64,000 bases of DNA from Maribacter litopenaei (GTDB lineage: Bacteria; Bacteroidota; Bacteroidia; Flavobacteriales; Flavobacteriaceae), in contig NZ_CP104205.1 of the NCBI RefSeq assembly GCF_025244665.1, positions 1,733,001-1,797,000 on the forward strand. The letters run 5' to 3'. Of this stretch, positions 43,940 through 53,710 are shown piece after piece. Numbering within the stretch: position 1 is the stretch's first letter; each line of letters begins with the position of its first letter. The notes under the pieces were generated by a model. The model made no database searches. It saw only the letters and a list, made by a program, of their open reading frames with translations, and was not told the DNA's origin. Both the position numbers and the translations under genes were made by a program.

Positions 43940-44608
43940 CTATAAAAAGCCTCTTTTCTTAGCTTCCTGAATAAGCGCCAAATCATTTCCGTTTTTTACA
44001 CCAAAAATAGCCTTTAACTGCCGCTTTCTTGCCTCTACGGTCGTATTGGCGGAAGCTATTAAAGGTGCGATATCTCTAGTGTTCGTTCCCAGCGACAAAT
44101 AATAGAGTATTTTTTGGTCTTGTTCATCAATATCTATATTACTGGCCATTCTTCTACGTACGGCCCCTAATGCACTTGCCGTATAATACGGTGGCTTCTT
44201 TACTACAGTCTCTACCATAGTTTTTAGGGACATTTCATCTATCTCGGACTTAACCATATAACCGTCGGGGTTAACGGCTTTAAAAATGTTATTGATACGA
44301 TAACTATCACTAAAGGAAGACATAAAAACGACTTTCGAGTCCGGCACTATTTCCCGTGCCAATTTGCCTAAATCCACACCCGACCTAGGATCTTTGGATT
44401 CAGCAGGAAAGAGCTGAATATCCAACAGAATAATGTCATAAGGTAATGTCCTTGCCGAGTGTTCAATCTTTTCCTTTCCCTTATCATAACTTTTGGCTAT
44501 GTCCACTTTAACCGTAAAATCCTCAAACTCCGCATCCTCAAGGATATATTTATACCCTAGAGTTGTCATTTCATGGTCATCCACAGCCAAAATCCTCACC
44601 GTATTCAT
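43940..44608 (-). CDS. NarL/FixJ-type response regulator
   Basis: A receiver domain (AVDDHEMTTLGYKYIL; phospho-acceptor aspartate in IILLDIQLF; about residues 1-130) followed by a LuxR-type helix-turn-helix tail (DQKILYYLSLGTNTRDIAPLIASANTTVEARKRQLKAIFG). The receiver contains an unusually long loop SKDPRSGVDLGKLARE after the phosphorylation site. The cognate TPR histidine kinase is directly upstream (26-nt gap) in the same minus-strand operon. Target genes unknown. Intact. Confidence 0.87.
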   Translation of the reverse strand: MNTVRILAVDDHEMTTLGYKYILEDAEFEDFTVKVDIAKSYDKGKEKIEHSARTLPYDIILLDIQLFPAESKDPRSGVDLGKLAREIVPDSKVVFMSSFSDSYRINNIFKAVNPDGYMVKSEIDEMSLKTMVETVVKKPPYYTASALGAVRRRMASNIDIDEQDQKILYYLSLGTNTRDIAPLIASANTTVEARKRQLKAIFGVKNGNDLALIQEAKKRGFL

Positions 44609-44634
44609 TCTCTATCTAATTTTAATGTTACCCT

Positions 44635-46712
44635 CTAAACGTGTTGTAAATTACTTTTAGTATTGTGACTTGTATAGGATATGGGAACCTCCAAAGTTAT
44701 GGTAGTACCTTTATTGGGTTCCGATGTTACAAACCATTTCCCATTTAGTTTTTCTACTCTTGAACTAATATTCCGCATTCCTATTCCTTTTCTTTCCTTA
44801 TCTAGGTTAAAACCTTTCCCGTCATCACCCATTTCCACAATAAGAATATCTTCCTTTCTTTCAAAATTAACAAAGAAATTTTGGCCTTCGGAATGTTTTA
44901 TGGCATTTTGCAAACATTCCTGTATCATTCGATACATATTTATCTTAATTTCTCCTTTAAGTGCGTCGTAATCCTCATCCTCGTCGTAGTTGAAAGTAGT
45001 GATAATATTGGTATTTTCTTTTGCGGAACTTAATAAATCCTCAACGGAATTGACAAAGTTGTTTATTTTCTGATAGGCACTATGACTAAGTTCATGGGAA
45101 ATGGAGCGTACTTCCTGCTCCACATTTTTCAATGCGGTAATAGCTTCCATTCTAGCCTCAATGGCATCTTCCCCGGTTCTTTTATTGAGCCCAGTCAAAA
45201 CCATCCTCGCGCCCAACATTTTTCCCAAAACCCCATCATGGAGTTCTTCAGAAATTCTTTTTTGTTCCAGCCTTTTCACTTCGTCCACTTTTTGCTTTTG
45301 GGTAAGCATTAAATTGAAGATCTCTTGGTTATTTGCCTGTTGCTGTTGTAAAAAAAGTAATTTTTGGTTTTTGGCCCTTTGATTGATTATGATATAGACC
45401 GATATTCCCAAAAGGAAAAAGGCAAACGCCACCCCGGTCCAAATTTGTTTCTGCTTGGCTAGGACAGCAGTCTCCTCTTCCAGCTGCTCATTCGGGCGAT
45501 GAATTCATCCGTTTCAAAGCGAATACGGGCAAATTTGTTTCGGGCTTGTCTTTCTAATTGTACTAAGCTATCATTTAATGAAATATATTTTTGGGCGTAT
45601 TCAGGAGCACTTTTACTATCAATATTTATCAGAAAGGTATATGTTTCTAATAACCGTTCATTACTAGAACTTTCGTTGGCCAGCTCTATGGTTTTTATTC
45701 CATCATCAATGGCTGTTAAAGTATCTCCTAAAAACAAATCATATTCAGCCTTAGTAAAATAGGAAGAGGCGAGACCTCTCATATCTTGAAGACTATCATT
45801 AACATCTATTGATTCACTGATAAATTCCGAAACATCAATACTGTCATTTAATTTTAGCTTAGTAGATGCCAAATTAACCAGTGTTTTGGCGTATAATTTA
45901 GGGTTCTTCGATTTGAGACTATCAACTTCTAGATTTTCTAGGAAGTGGTTACGGGCTTTTTTAAATTCGCCCATGTCACGATACACTAATCCTCTGTTAT
46001 TTATATTCTCTCTTATTATTTCCTCCGGGTTGTCTGTTTTTTTTAAGTATTTCAAGGCTTCATCATAATATTCAATAGCTTGTTCATATTCCTTCAAGGC
46101 TTGGGAAATAATAGCCAAGGTATTGTAGCAATTATATAGTTCTTTATTTTTGTCCAAAGGTTTCAACCGTTCAATAGCCGCAATAACATTAGCCTCACTA
46201 CTTATATAATCCTTAACGTCCAATTGTTGGTTGGCCATATTGAAAAGCATGCGTCCGGAAAGAAATTTGTTCCCTTGTGCCTCAAAAATTTTTTGGGCTT
46301 GGGAATAACTGTAATATGAGCTATCTTTTACAGAGTTTCTGCTATAATAATAACCCAAGTCCCAAAAGGCATTTCCCAAGGCTGTAGAATCCTTTAGACT
46401 ATTTGAGATTTTAATCGTTTCAAGATTTATTTTCTTAAAAAGATTTTTACTTTGTGATGAAGAACTATAATAAGAAAGACTGGATAAGAGCTGTATACGT
46501 GTGCTATCATCTTTAATCTTATTAGTGAGGTCAAAGGCTAGACTAAGTGATTTAGTTCTATTATCCTGTGTGACACCACCTGAATTACTAAATGTTATAA
46601 GGCTATCTATTCTTGCTTTTAGTTCATCTAGCCGATTCCTACTTTGTTGATTCTGTGCTTGAAGTATATTTGAGAATAAAACTACAAGTAGAAATAAAAG
46701 AAAATTTTTCAA
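44635..46712 (-). CDS. TPR-containing HisKA_3 sensor kinase, frameshifted
   Basis: Signal peptide (MKNFLLFLLVVLFSNILQAQ), then about 360 residues of TPR repeats (e.g. YNCYNTLAIISQALKEYEQAIEYYDEALKYL), a coiled coil, a membrane helix (VAFAFFLLGISVYII), and a NarX-type kinase: RISEELHDGVLGKMLGARMV (phosphorylated His), HATPase GDDGKGFN and GIGMRNISSRVEKLNG. The break near 45495 is healed by reading CCGAATG as CCAGAATG (IAQNEQLEEETAVLAKQ). Repaired length about 690. This architecture is common in Bacteroidota. Operon partner: the NarL-type regulator. Confidence 0.88.
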
Positions 46713-46753
46713 TCTATACCGTTTAGTCTTGTAACTATTTACTTACAATATAT

Positions 46754-46789
46754 AAAAAAGCCCCGAACTTTTATGCTCGGGGCCTTTTT
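46754..46789. terminator. Terminator between peptide gene and kinase gene
   Basis: GC-rich stem GCCCCGA/TCGGGGC extended by A/T runs, loop about 11 nt. On the minus strand it follows the small peptide gene and precedes the kinase operon. Confidence 0.8.
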
Positions 46790-46811
46790 ATATATCATTT
46801 AATAGTAGATA

Positions 46812-46988
46812 CTATGCAATTGGTTTTGGAGGATCTCTTCTGTCATCGTTGTTTACACAACCGTCACAGGCCAACATTTTACTTATATCTTTCATAAAAT
46901 CAAACTCATTTGCAGTGTTCTCTACTACGTAGGTGGTTAGTCCTAATGCCATTAATGCTACCGCTGCAATACTTACTACTTTTTTCAT
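46812..46988 (-). CDS. Small exported peptide, 58 residues
   Basis: ATG 46988 opens MKKVVSIAAVALMALGLTTYVV, a Sec signal peptide or anchor, followed by a short tail with CDGC and an acidic-basic end, DDRRDPPKPIA. It is preceded by an A-rich leader (on the minus strand) and followed directly by a strong terminator, so it is a free-standing transcription unit between the LytTR regulator and the TPR kinase operon. No family recognised. The CxxC pair suggests a disulfide or metal contact. Being next to two regulatory systems, it could be a signal peptide, but that is a guess. Confidence 0.65.
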   Translation of the reverse strand: MKKVVSIAAVALMALGLTTYVVENTANEFDFMKDISKMLACDGCVNNDDRRDPPKPIA

Positions 46989-47133
46989 TTTTTTCAGTGT
47001 TTTTAGTTAGGGAAACGTTTTTTTATTACACTACTAAAGTAATAAGCCAATTTGTTGAAACAGCCTATTTTACTGGGTGTTTAGTGGATTGCGCGGTTCT
47101 CGTAGTATTTGAACCGATTTTGAGAGAATTTGG

Positions 47134-47862
47134 TCAATTAAGCGAGGAAATGCTATTTTTTGACAAGGCTTCCTTTAATTGATCCATCTTGTCCTTATAG
47201 GATTTTGAGAAAGGGAGGTTTTTTTCTCCTTCTTTAAGTGCGCAGATATTCTTGCCAAAGTTGATTCGGAAACATAGTTTGTATTAACAATGTAGCTCTG
47301 GTGTATGCGGATAAAGTTTTGAGGAAGTTGCTTTTCAAAAGTCTTTAGAGTCTTGAAAGCATTTACAACCGTTCCGTCCTTCATGAAAAATTCAGTGGTG
47401 TTGTTATCTGCCTGTAAATAAAGGATGTCCGCGGTGTTTAAATACTGGAAATCATTGTAGGACTTTAAGCAAATGGTTTGTGGTTCCTTGGTCCTGGCAT
47501 TCTTTTCCTCAGTTTTAACAAGGATTTCCTAATGTCAAATTCATTAAAGGGTAGCAGCCAGTAATCAAAAAAACCATTTTTTATGGCATCGTATGCATGC
47601 TTTTTAGTTTTGGAAATTCCAATTACTATTGGAATTTCAACTAAATATTGATGCATTTCAAGTACCATCTGAAAATGTGCCTGGGTCTTTTGGTCTAAAT
47701 TGATGAAGACCAAATCGGGGAAAATTTAAGAATTTGATTTAGTCCGTCATCAGGATTTTTGGCCAATCCGGAACAGCTAAAGTCCCCATACTCTTCCAAA
47801 AAAGTACTTAGCTGCAAGTTGGAGACAGCATCTGAATCAATGATGACATACGAATATTCCAA
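47134..47862 (-). CDS. LytTR-family response regulator, several frameshifts
   Basis: The frames join into one protein of about 242 residues: a receiver-like start MEYSYVIIDSDAVSN, FSPDLVFINLDQKTQ, then LytTR domain LKSYNDFQYLNTADILYLQADNNTTEFFMKDG... and NFIRIHQSYIVNTNYVSRINFGKNICAL. Three breaks (near 47705, 47500 and 47268) are healed by restoring CCAGAT, CCAGAG and CCAGAA. Start is probably TTG 47862; no ATG fits. LytTR proteins bind DNA as response regulators, but no LytS-type kinase is adjacent. End TGA at 47134 follows ALSKNSISSLN. Fold assignment is good; exact ends are uncertain. Confidence 0.72.
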
Positions 47863-48005
47863 ATCTACTAGTGTTCTACCGCAATTTACTAATAGACTGA
47901 AAATCTTTGAACTAGGAAAACCTTATAAAAATGGAGGACATTATAATATTCTTAGATAATTATCTGACTTTGAAAGTTTTTTCTTCCACATATTTAAGTA
48001 ATGGA

Positions 48006-49547
48006 CTACTCCACTTTTTCAGTTGCCTGATAAACGCCTAAATCCGGTGATGAAATTCTTTCATTATTTAATAAATCAAAAGGGACCTCGTTGGCAAATA
48101 GGATACTCCCTTTATTTATGATTTCTGAATCCAAGCCTATCCTAAAATCATTTACTTTGGGGTTGAAGAAATCCGGATTTACATTTAGGATACTATTTTC
48201 AAAAGCGGGATCATCAAAATCATACAAAAGAGCATCCATTGACTCTGTTCCAGTATCCTTGAACTTTATAAAACAATTTTCAAAACTGTAGTTAAAGTCG
48301 TTCTCACTATTCGTGGAAAGCATTAGTTCAGACATTGAATTACCGTCAATAATACAATTTCTAAAATCAGCCTGTAGTAAATCAATCCCAGTATTTGAAG
48401 CAGATTTCGAATAATTACTTAATTCCAATGCCTTGCCGAATCTAAAACCATTGATCCAGTAATTGGCAATGGTAGCATGCGTAAATTCATATCTTCCACC
48501 TAGATCACATTTTAAGGATGAACTGCCCGAGTTCCCAACTAGTAAATTCCTAGCGATTATGTTTGCGAATCTTGCCCATAGATTATGTAATGAGCTATTA
48601 TGAATTTGGCTATTGGTAATATCCAAAGTTGATTCTTCAACGTTTATATTACCTTCTACATAAATCCCGATTTCCGCATTTTTCACGGTTAAATTCGTTA
48701 TTCTATTATTTGTACTTCCTTTTGATATGAATATGCTGCCCCACTGACCTGGGATGTTGGAAAAGGCAGGCTCTAGTCTATCACCTTCAAATATCACTTC
48801 GTTTTCCAACACCTCAGTGTCGCTACTATAACTTCCATTGATCTGCAGAGAAGCATTTGGTTTCACATGCAATCCGGAACCATTATGAAAATGAATCCTA
48901 GCACCGGCATCTATGGTAAGCAGTTTATTTTCAGGAACGGAGGCATATCCATAGATAACATAGGGTTTGGTATTGGTAAAATGCAGCTGGTCGTCCTTAA
49001 GGTCAAAACCTTCTACCCATACATCCGTACCGTCTTCTTGGGTATATAACTTGATTTCCCCTTTTGTACCATCGGGATTTTTATCAGGATATAGAAAAAT
49101 GGCGTCTTTTACCAGTGTCACCAATTCCACTTGCTGCTGATAAATACCATCATCAAACTGAATGGCATCCGTATACACTATTTGGAATGCTTCTTCAGGT
49201 AGTGGAGCTACATTAGTTTCAATAAAAATAAATAAGCTGTCCTCCGCGTATAATGGCACTTCAGTAAAGATATTACCAGCTTTACCATCAACGTTTAATC
49301 TATAATAGCTATTGGTGCCATTTCTGAGTTTAATAGATGGTATAAGAACATCATCTTTAGTCGTGTTATATACTTTGAGGTAATAAGTACTGCTTCCAAT
49401 ACCACTAAAAACAGTATCCAGGTATACAGTATCCTTTGAAAAGGAAAGATGCCCATCACTAGTCGCATATTCAAAGTCCTTCCTGCAAGAGCCTCCCCAT
49501 AGCACCAACAAAAACAATAACAATATAAAGAGGAATTTTGATTTCAC
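48006..49547 (-). CDS. Parallel beta-helix lipoprotein
   Basis: A 513-residue exported lipoprotein (lipobox WGGSC at about residue 21). The first 190 residues are beta-sandwich-like (SFSKDTVYLDTVFSGIGSSTYYLKVYN), and the rest, from LTIDAGARIHFHNGSGLHV on, is a right-handed beta-helix with repeated strands (ITNLTVKNAEIGIYVEGNINVEE), as in polysaccharide-binding or degrading surface proteins and adhesins. No catalytic residues can be named. Single gene upstream of the thioesterase-QC pair in order on the minus strand. Intact. Confidence 0.75.
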   Translation of the reverse strand: MKSKFLFILLLFLLVLWGGSCRKDFEYATSDGHLSFSKDTVYLDTVFSGIGSSTYYLKVYNTTKDDVLIPSIKLRNGTNSYYRLNVDGKAGNIFTEVPLYAEDSLFIFIETNVAPLPEEAFQIVYTDAIQFDDGIYQQQVELVTLVKDAIFLYPDKNPDGTKGEIKLYTQEDGTDVWVEGFDLKDDQLHFTNTKPYVIYGYASVPENKLLTIDAGARIHFHNGSGLHVKPNASLQINGSYSSDTEVLENEVIFEGDRLEPAFSNIPGQWGSIFISKGSTNNRITNLTVKNAEIGIYVEGNINVEESTLDITNSQIHNSSLHNLWARFANIIARNLLVGNSGSSSLKCDLGGRYEFTHATIANYWINGFRFGKALELSNYSKSASNTGIDLLQADFRNCIIDGNSMSELMLSTNSENDFNYSFENCFIKFKDTGTESMDALLYDFDDPAFENSILNVNPDFFNPKVNDFRIGLDSEIINKGSILFANEVPFDLLNNERISSPDLGVYQATEKVE

Positions 49548-49568
49548 ATCCGCAACATTTGTCGGGAT

Positions 49569-49955
49569 TTAAGAGAATATCCGCTGAATATCTTCCGAAA
49601 TCCGTATGGGTTTATGGGTGTCCTTATTTAATAAACACCATTCAGTACTTGAACGTACCAAGAGTGTATTTGTTATCTCATGAAACATTTCCACTATGCG
49701 AATAGAAATAGGGCCTTTACTACTTTCTATATATGTGGAAACAATAATGGGGTCATTGAGAATTGCCGGAGACTTATATTCAATAGTGTGTTTTAGTACG
49801 ACCCAAATTACCTTATTTTGAATTTCAACAGGAGCCATTTTTGTCCAGTGCTCTTTAGAGATATCCTGTATCCACTGAACATATCTTACATTGTTCACAT
49901 GATTTAGGTCATCCAAATCCTCCAAAGAAACCTTGATCCGCTTCGTAAAGGGCAT
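49569..49955 (-). CDS. Hotdog-fold acyl-CoA thioesterase
   Basis: A 128-residue 4HBT-type thioesterase with the typical DLNHVNNVRYVQWIQDISKEHW helix, where the conserved Asp/Asn lie at the active site, then IWVVLKHTIEYKSPAILNDPIIVSTYIE. It hydrolyses acyl-CoA or acyl-ACP in the cytoplasm; chain specificity unknown. Its ATG 49955 directly follows the stop of the cyclotransferase gene (49957), so they are co-transcribed. Intact. Confidence 0.85.
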   Translation of the reverse strand: MPFTKRIKVSLEDLDDLNHVNNVRYVQWIQDISKEHWTKMAPVEIQNKVIWVVLKHTIEYKSPAILNDPIIVSTYIESSKGPISIRIVEMFHEITNTLLVRSSTEWCLLNKDTHKPIRISEDIQRIFS

Positions 49956-49956
49956 T

Positions 49957-51012
49957 CTATTTTTTTTGAATTGTGACTTCGAACATTTTATCCCAGTCTT
50001 TTCCTGTTACAAAAAATGTCTTTCTTCTCGGATGATAGGCAATACCGTTCAATACGTTTTCAGTATCTACCCAGTTTTCGGTTTTTGTTACTTTATCACT
50101 AAGCCCTCCAAAATTTATAACCCCTTCAATGGCCCCGCTTTTAGCATCGATAATCATTACTCCTGGTTTTTGGTACACATTGGCATAAATTTTACCATCT
50201 ACATATTCAAGCTCATTCGTATCGGCAAAAAGGGACTTGTTCGTAGCTATTTCAATATGGCCCTCTTCTACTAAGGTTGCAGGATTCAATACCCGGATTT
50301 TATCGGTGCCATCACTTTTGTATAATTTCTCACCATCGTTTGTAAGTCCCCAGCCTTCCCGACTTTTTCCATACTGGAAATTATCCAATTTCTTCATTGT
50401 ATTTAAATCATAGATAAAACCCATGCCACTTCGCCAGGTAAGTTGATATATTTTATCATTTAAAATTGTAATGCCCTCACCAAAATAGGTCTCGTCCAAA
50501 TCTATTTGCTGGTATACTTTTCCTGTTTTAAAATCCAATTTTCTTAGAAAAGAGCGACCTCTTTTTCCTGTTCCCTCATAAAGAGTATCCTTATGGAATT
50601 CCAATCCCTGCGTGTAGGCATTAGAGTCATGGGGATATTCGTTAAGTATGGTATAGGTATATATTTCCGGCGCTTGTGAAGCCAAGACTTTTAAGTTCTT
50701 TGTTATCTCAACAGTATTGCCTTCATAGGTAACAGTGGCCTTCAAAACCTTATTCCCCAATTTGGGAATTGAAAAGTCCAACTTATTATTCTCTACTTTT
50801 AAGTTTTCACCATCAATACTATAAACTACTTCTTCTATTTCCTTGTTTTTTAGATTTTTTAAGGAAACACCCAGTTTTTCATTTTGGTTTACCTGTTTGG
50901 CGTTTCCTTCCAATTCGATTGAAAATAAAGAAGAAGGCTTTTGGTTGCCACTACCACAGGATGCAATTAATAGTAGGCCAACCAAGGCCTTGGATATTCT
51001 GATAAACTTCAT
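49957..51012 (-). CDS. Glutaminyl-peptide cyclotransferase (plant/bacterial type) lipoprotein
   Basis: A beta-propeller glutamine cyclotransferase that converts N-terminal Gln to pyroglutamate in the periplasm. I start at ATG 51012 (MKFIRISKALVGLLLIASC, lipobox); the longer frame lacks a sensible signal. An Ig-like part (about residues 35-105) precedes the propeller: NEYPHDSNAYTQGLEFHKDTLYEGTGKRG, YFGEGITILNDKIYQLTWRSG, GWGLTNDGEKLYKSDG and NELEYVDGKIYANVY with the acidic QC residues. C-terminal GIAYHPRRKTFFVTGKDWDKMFEV is typical. Operon with the thioesterase. Intact. Confidence 0.88.
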   Translation of the reverse strand: MKFIRISKALVGLLLIASCGSGNQKPSSLFSIELEGNAKQVNQNEKLGVSLKNLKNKEIEEVVYSIDGENLKVENNKLDFSIPKLGNKVLKATVTYEGNTVEITKNLKVLASQAPEIYTYTILNEYPHDSNAYTQGLEFHKDTLYEGTGKRGRSFLRKLDFKTGKVYQQIDLDETYFGEGITILNDKIYQLTWRSGMGFIYDLNTMKKLDNFQYGKSREGWGLTNDGEKLYKSDGTDKIRVLNPATLVEEGHIEIATNKSLFADTNELEYVDGKIYANVYQKPGVMIIDAKSGAIEGVINFGGLSDKVTKTENWVDTENVLNGIAYHPRRKTFFVTGKDWDKMFEVTIQKK

Positions 51013-51092
51013 TTGGAATAACATACTAAATTTTGATAGTAAATTAAGGGAAAGCGACAAGTTAAAGCATTAAAATTAGAATGTAAAAAGGA

Positions 51093-51122
51093 TTGTGAAA
51101 GTTTTAAAAGGTTGTATATTTG
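51093..51122 (+). promoter_or_regulatory. Promoter of the SRP RNA gene
   Basis: TTG (51093-51095), 19 nt, TATATTTG (51115-51122): a full Bacteroidota consensus promoter placed directly before ffs. Confidence 0.7.
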
Positions 51123-51127
51123 CACCC

Positions 51128-51221
51128 GGCAAGTCCTACACGACCAGCTCCTGTAGAATCCCCCAGGGTGGGAACGCAGCAAGGGTATACGGTCGTAGCG
51201 GTGCGATGTAGGTAGCTTGCC
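51128..51221 (+). ncRNA. ffs: Signal recognition particle RNA, small bacterial type
   Basis: The outer stem GGCAAG...CTTGCC is closed over about 94 nt. The conserved domain IV is present: left side CCCAGG..GGAACGCAGCAAGGG and the GGTCGTAG/CTACACGACC helix around it. This RNA pairs with Ffh to target membrane proteins. A run of seven T (51222-51228) right after the closing stem ends transcription. Ends are placed by the terminal stem and could shift by a few bases. Confidence 0.92.
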
Positions 51222-51319
51222 TTTTTTTATGCGCGAAAGTAAAGAACGAATTACCTTCCATTTTTTTGATCAAAATTCGGATATTTTTATTTTCCAAATT
51301 CCACACTTACTTTTGAAAC

Positions 51320-52129
51320 ATGGATTCTAAGATTGTACTTATAACTGGAGGGTCATCCGGTATTGGCAAGGCTATAGGCACCTATTTGAGTAAAAATGGG
51401 TTCATCGTCTACGGAACTACAAGAAATCTAAAAAAGTATTCTGATTTTAAGGACTTTGAATTGTTGGAAATGGATGTTAGGCAACCGGAATCTGTAAAGA
51501 AGGCCATTGAACTATTATTGAAAAAGGAATCAAGGTTGGATGTATTGATCAATAATGCAGGGGTTGGAATTACCGGACCTTTAGAAGAGACTCCTAACAA
51601 TGAAATATTGAATGCTTTTGACACCAATTTTATAGGCCCTTTAAACGTAATAAAAGCTTCATTGCCCCAAATGCGAAAACAAAAGTGTGGCCTAATTATC
51701 AATATAACTTCCATTGCCGGTTACATGGGATTACCTTTTCGTGGAATCTATTCCGCATCAAAAGGCGCTTTAGAACTAATTACGGAAAGTCTCCGGATGG
51801 AAACCAAGGATTTCGGCATAGAATGCACATGTTTGGCACCAGGGGATTTTGCGACAAACATTGCCGCTGGGCGCTACCATGCCCCCATAAAGGAAAACTC
51901 ACCATATAAAGAGTCTTATGGCGCTATATTAAATAGTATTGATGAAGATGTTGATAAAGGTGGAAATCCGGAAGAGGTAGCCAAAAAAGTGCTTCAGATT
52001 ATTAACATGAAAAAGCCAAAAGTGCATTATAAAGTTGGTGCTTTCATGCAGAAGTTTTCCATAATACTTAAAAGAGTACTACCTGATACTTGGTATGAGC
52101 ACCTTTTAATAAAACATAGTAAAAAATAA
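51320..52129 (+). CDS. Short-chain dehydrogenase/reductase
   Basis: A 269-residue classical SDR: cofactor motif TGGSSGIGKAIG (residues 8-19), NNAGVG (about 85-90), catalytic Ser in INITSIAGYMG and YSASKGALE with the Tyr and Lys. Residue R33 area TTRNLKKYSDF suggests NADP preference. The C terminus carries a KVHYKVGAFMQKFSIILKRVLPDTWYE tail typical of short-chain reductases acting on lipids or retinol-like substrates; substrate unknown. Stands alone after ffs. Intact. Confidence 0.88.
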   Translation: MDSKIVLITGGSSGIGKAIGTYLSKNGFIVYGTTRNLKKYSDFKDFELLEMDVRQPESVKKAIELLLKKESRLDVLINNAGVGITGPLEETPNNEILNAFDTNFIGPLNVIKASLPQMRKQKCGLIINITSIAGYMGLPFRGIYSASKGALELITESLRMETKDFGIECTCLAPGDFATNIAAGRYHAPIKENSPYKESYGAILNSIDEDVDKGGNPEEVAKKVLQIINMKKPKVHYKVGAFMQKFSIILKRVLPDTWYEHLLIKHSKK

Positions 52130-52143
52130 TCTGAATAAGCTTA

Positions 52144-53530
52144 TTAAAGGTTGTTCCAATAAATGTTGGAGAAAGCATCTACAATCATTGCATCATTGGT
52201 AATAATACACTTGTTCATCGGATAGATAATAAGATTTTCTTGAAGCTGTTGAAAATCATCTGTCTTGAATTGACTATTGGCATCAAATTCGAACTTATTA
52301 ACTATAGCTTTCCAATTATTGGTTTCGGTTCTAAAATTGATACCTATAAATTCATATTCAGGTTTTATTCCTTTTAGTTCCTTAACTCTATCGAAAATAT
52401 TCTCATAGTGATTCTTATCAGTACCTGACCAAAAATAAAAGATCACTTTTTTATCCTTACTTAAAGAAGGTAAAGATACCGTAGAATCGTTCATTGATAC
52501 CAACTTAACATCAGGTACAGGGCTGTTTGGTTGAATATTACTTATGCCCTGATATAATCGTTCAATCTCCTTAATATGAATATTGTTACCGAGATATTCT
52601 CTGAAACTCATCTATGAATACCTTATTACTGTCTACATCATGTTCCCTTAATAAGTAATTAAAGGCAACATTTCTAAAGAGATTGTCCCTAAGTTCCTTT
52701 TCACCAACCAAACTGTCAATCAAGTTCAACTTATGTTGATTAAAATGTAATTGGTTTTTAATTGCACCACCATTTTTGCCACAATCATCAGAACAGGTCA
52801 TGTAAGATATATTCCCAAGGTGCAATTTCATAAATTCATAATAGGGTCTTAGATAGGTCAAATTCTTATTGCCATACTCTATATCATTTCTGTAGGCATA
52901 AAAGTCCTCGGAAATCTCATGAAGATTATCTTCTCTAAGTTTCCATCTATGTTTAAAGGGATAGTTTTCCTTGTATTTGTAAAAGGTATAATCAATACTA
53001 GCCTTCGCTATTTCATAGGCCGTATCGGTTAAATCGGCTTCCTTGTTCAATTCATCAAGTACTTCCAGTTTTTCCTTTCGAAGACTTTCGATTTTTTCGG
53101 AGAACTCATCAGTTTCCAGTTCATATAGTTCGGAATACATTAATTGCTCAACTTCCTCATCCTCTAAAAACACCTCCAAAAGAAAGTTGTTCAATTCCTC
53201 ATTGGTTCCAGTAAAATACCAAGGATTCATCGAAGTAAAGAGTATTCAAACGTATCCAAACGCTATCGCCCTTTTCGAGATAAACATATTGTTGTTCCGG
53301 ACTATGGTTGAAGTGATATAATCCATCGCCTACATTGTTCAACTTAAACGAAAAGCGATTGGTATTGTCAAGTTTGGCAGAATCCGAGCCTCACTCCCTT
53401 TGAAGAGTACCACATATTCGCTTGTCGGATTTACGATTTCCCCAGCAAAGAAAACACCAGATTCGTCAGTAACGGGGGAATTACAGCCAATTAAAAGCGA
53501 AACAAGTGCGATAGGTAAAAATTTATCCAT
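52144..53530 (-). CDS. TlpA-like thioredoxin-fold lipoprotein, frameshifted
   Basis: Three frames form one lipoprotein of about 460 residues: start ATG 53530 (MDKFLPIALVSLLIGC, lipobox), a beta-sandwich part (FAGEIVNPTSEYVVLFKG...FSFKLNNVGDGLYHF...), a helical middle (53040-53160) and a C-terminal thioredoxin-like domain (SPVPDVKLVSMNDSTVSLPSL, KVIFYFWSG). The usual CxxC is replaced by WSGTDKN, so it is probably not redox-active. Breaks are near 53388 (TCGG to TCTGG restores ALDSAKLD) and near 52603. Resembles the DUF4369/TlpA-like lipoproteins of Bacteroidota. Function unknown. Confidence 0.72.
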
Positions 53531-53655
53531 ACACAAATTGGGCAACATTTGAGGTCAAAAATAATGATCCGATACTTCGATCCTTGTTAATACCTAGTTA
53601 AAACTTAATGGTTTAGGCTGTAAGGAACATTATAACGGATGATGTGCAATGTTTG

Positions 53656-53687
53656 TTGGTTTTCGCCTATTAATTTCAGTATTTTTG
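53656..53687 (+). promoter_or_regulatory. Promoter of the ABC-F gene
   Basis: TTG (53656-53658), 21 nt, TATTTTTG (53680-53687), 23 nt before ATG 53711. The position supports that start and not the one at 53639. Confidence 0.5.
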
Positions 53688-53710
53688 CAAGGATTTTTAA
53701 AATGTGCAAT

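Noticed and set aside
46910..47182. Plus-strand ORF overlapping the small peptide gene
   Set aside because: It is antisense to a signal-peptide-bearing ORF with its own terminator and continues into the LytTR gene; the opposite strand explains the region better.
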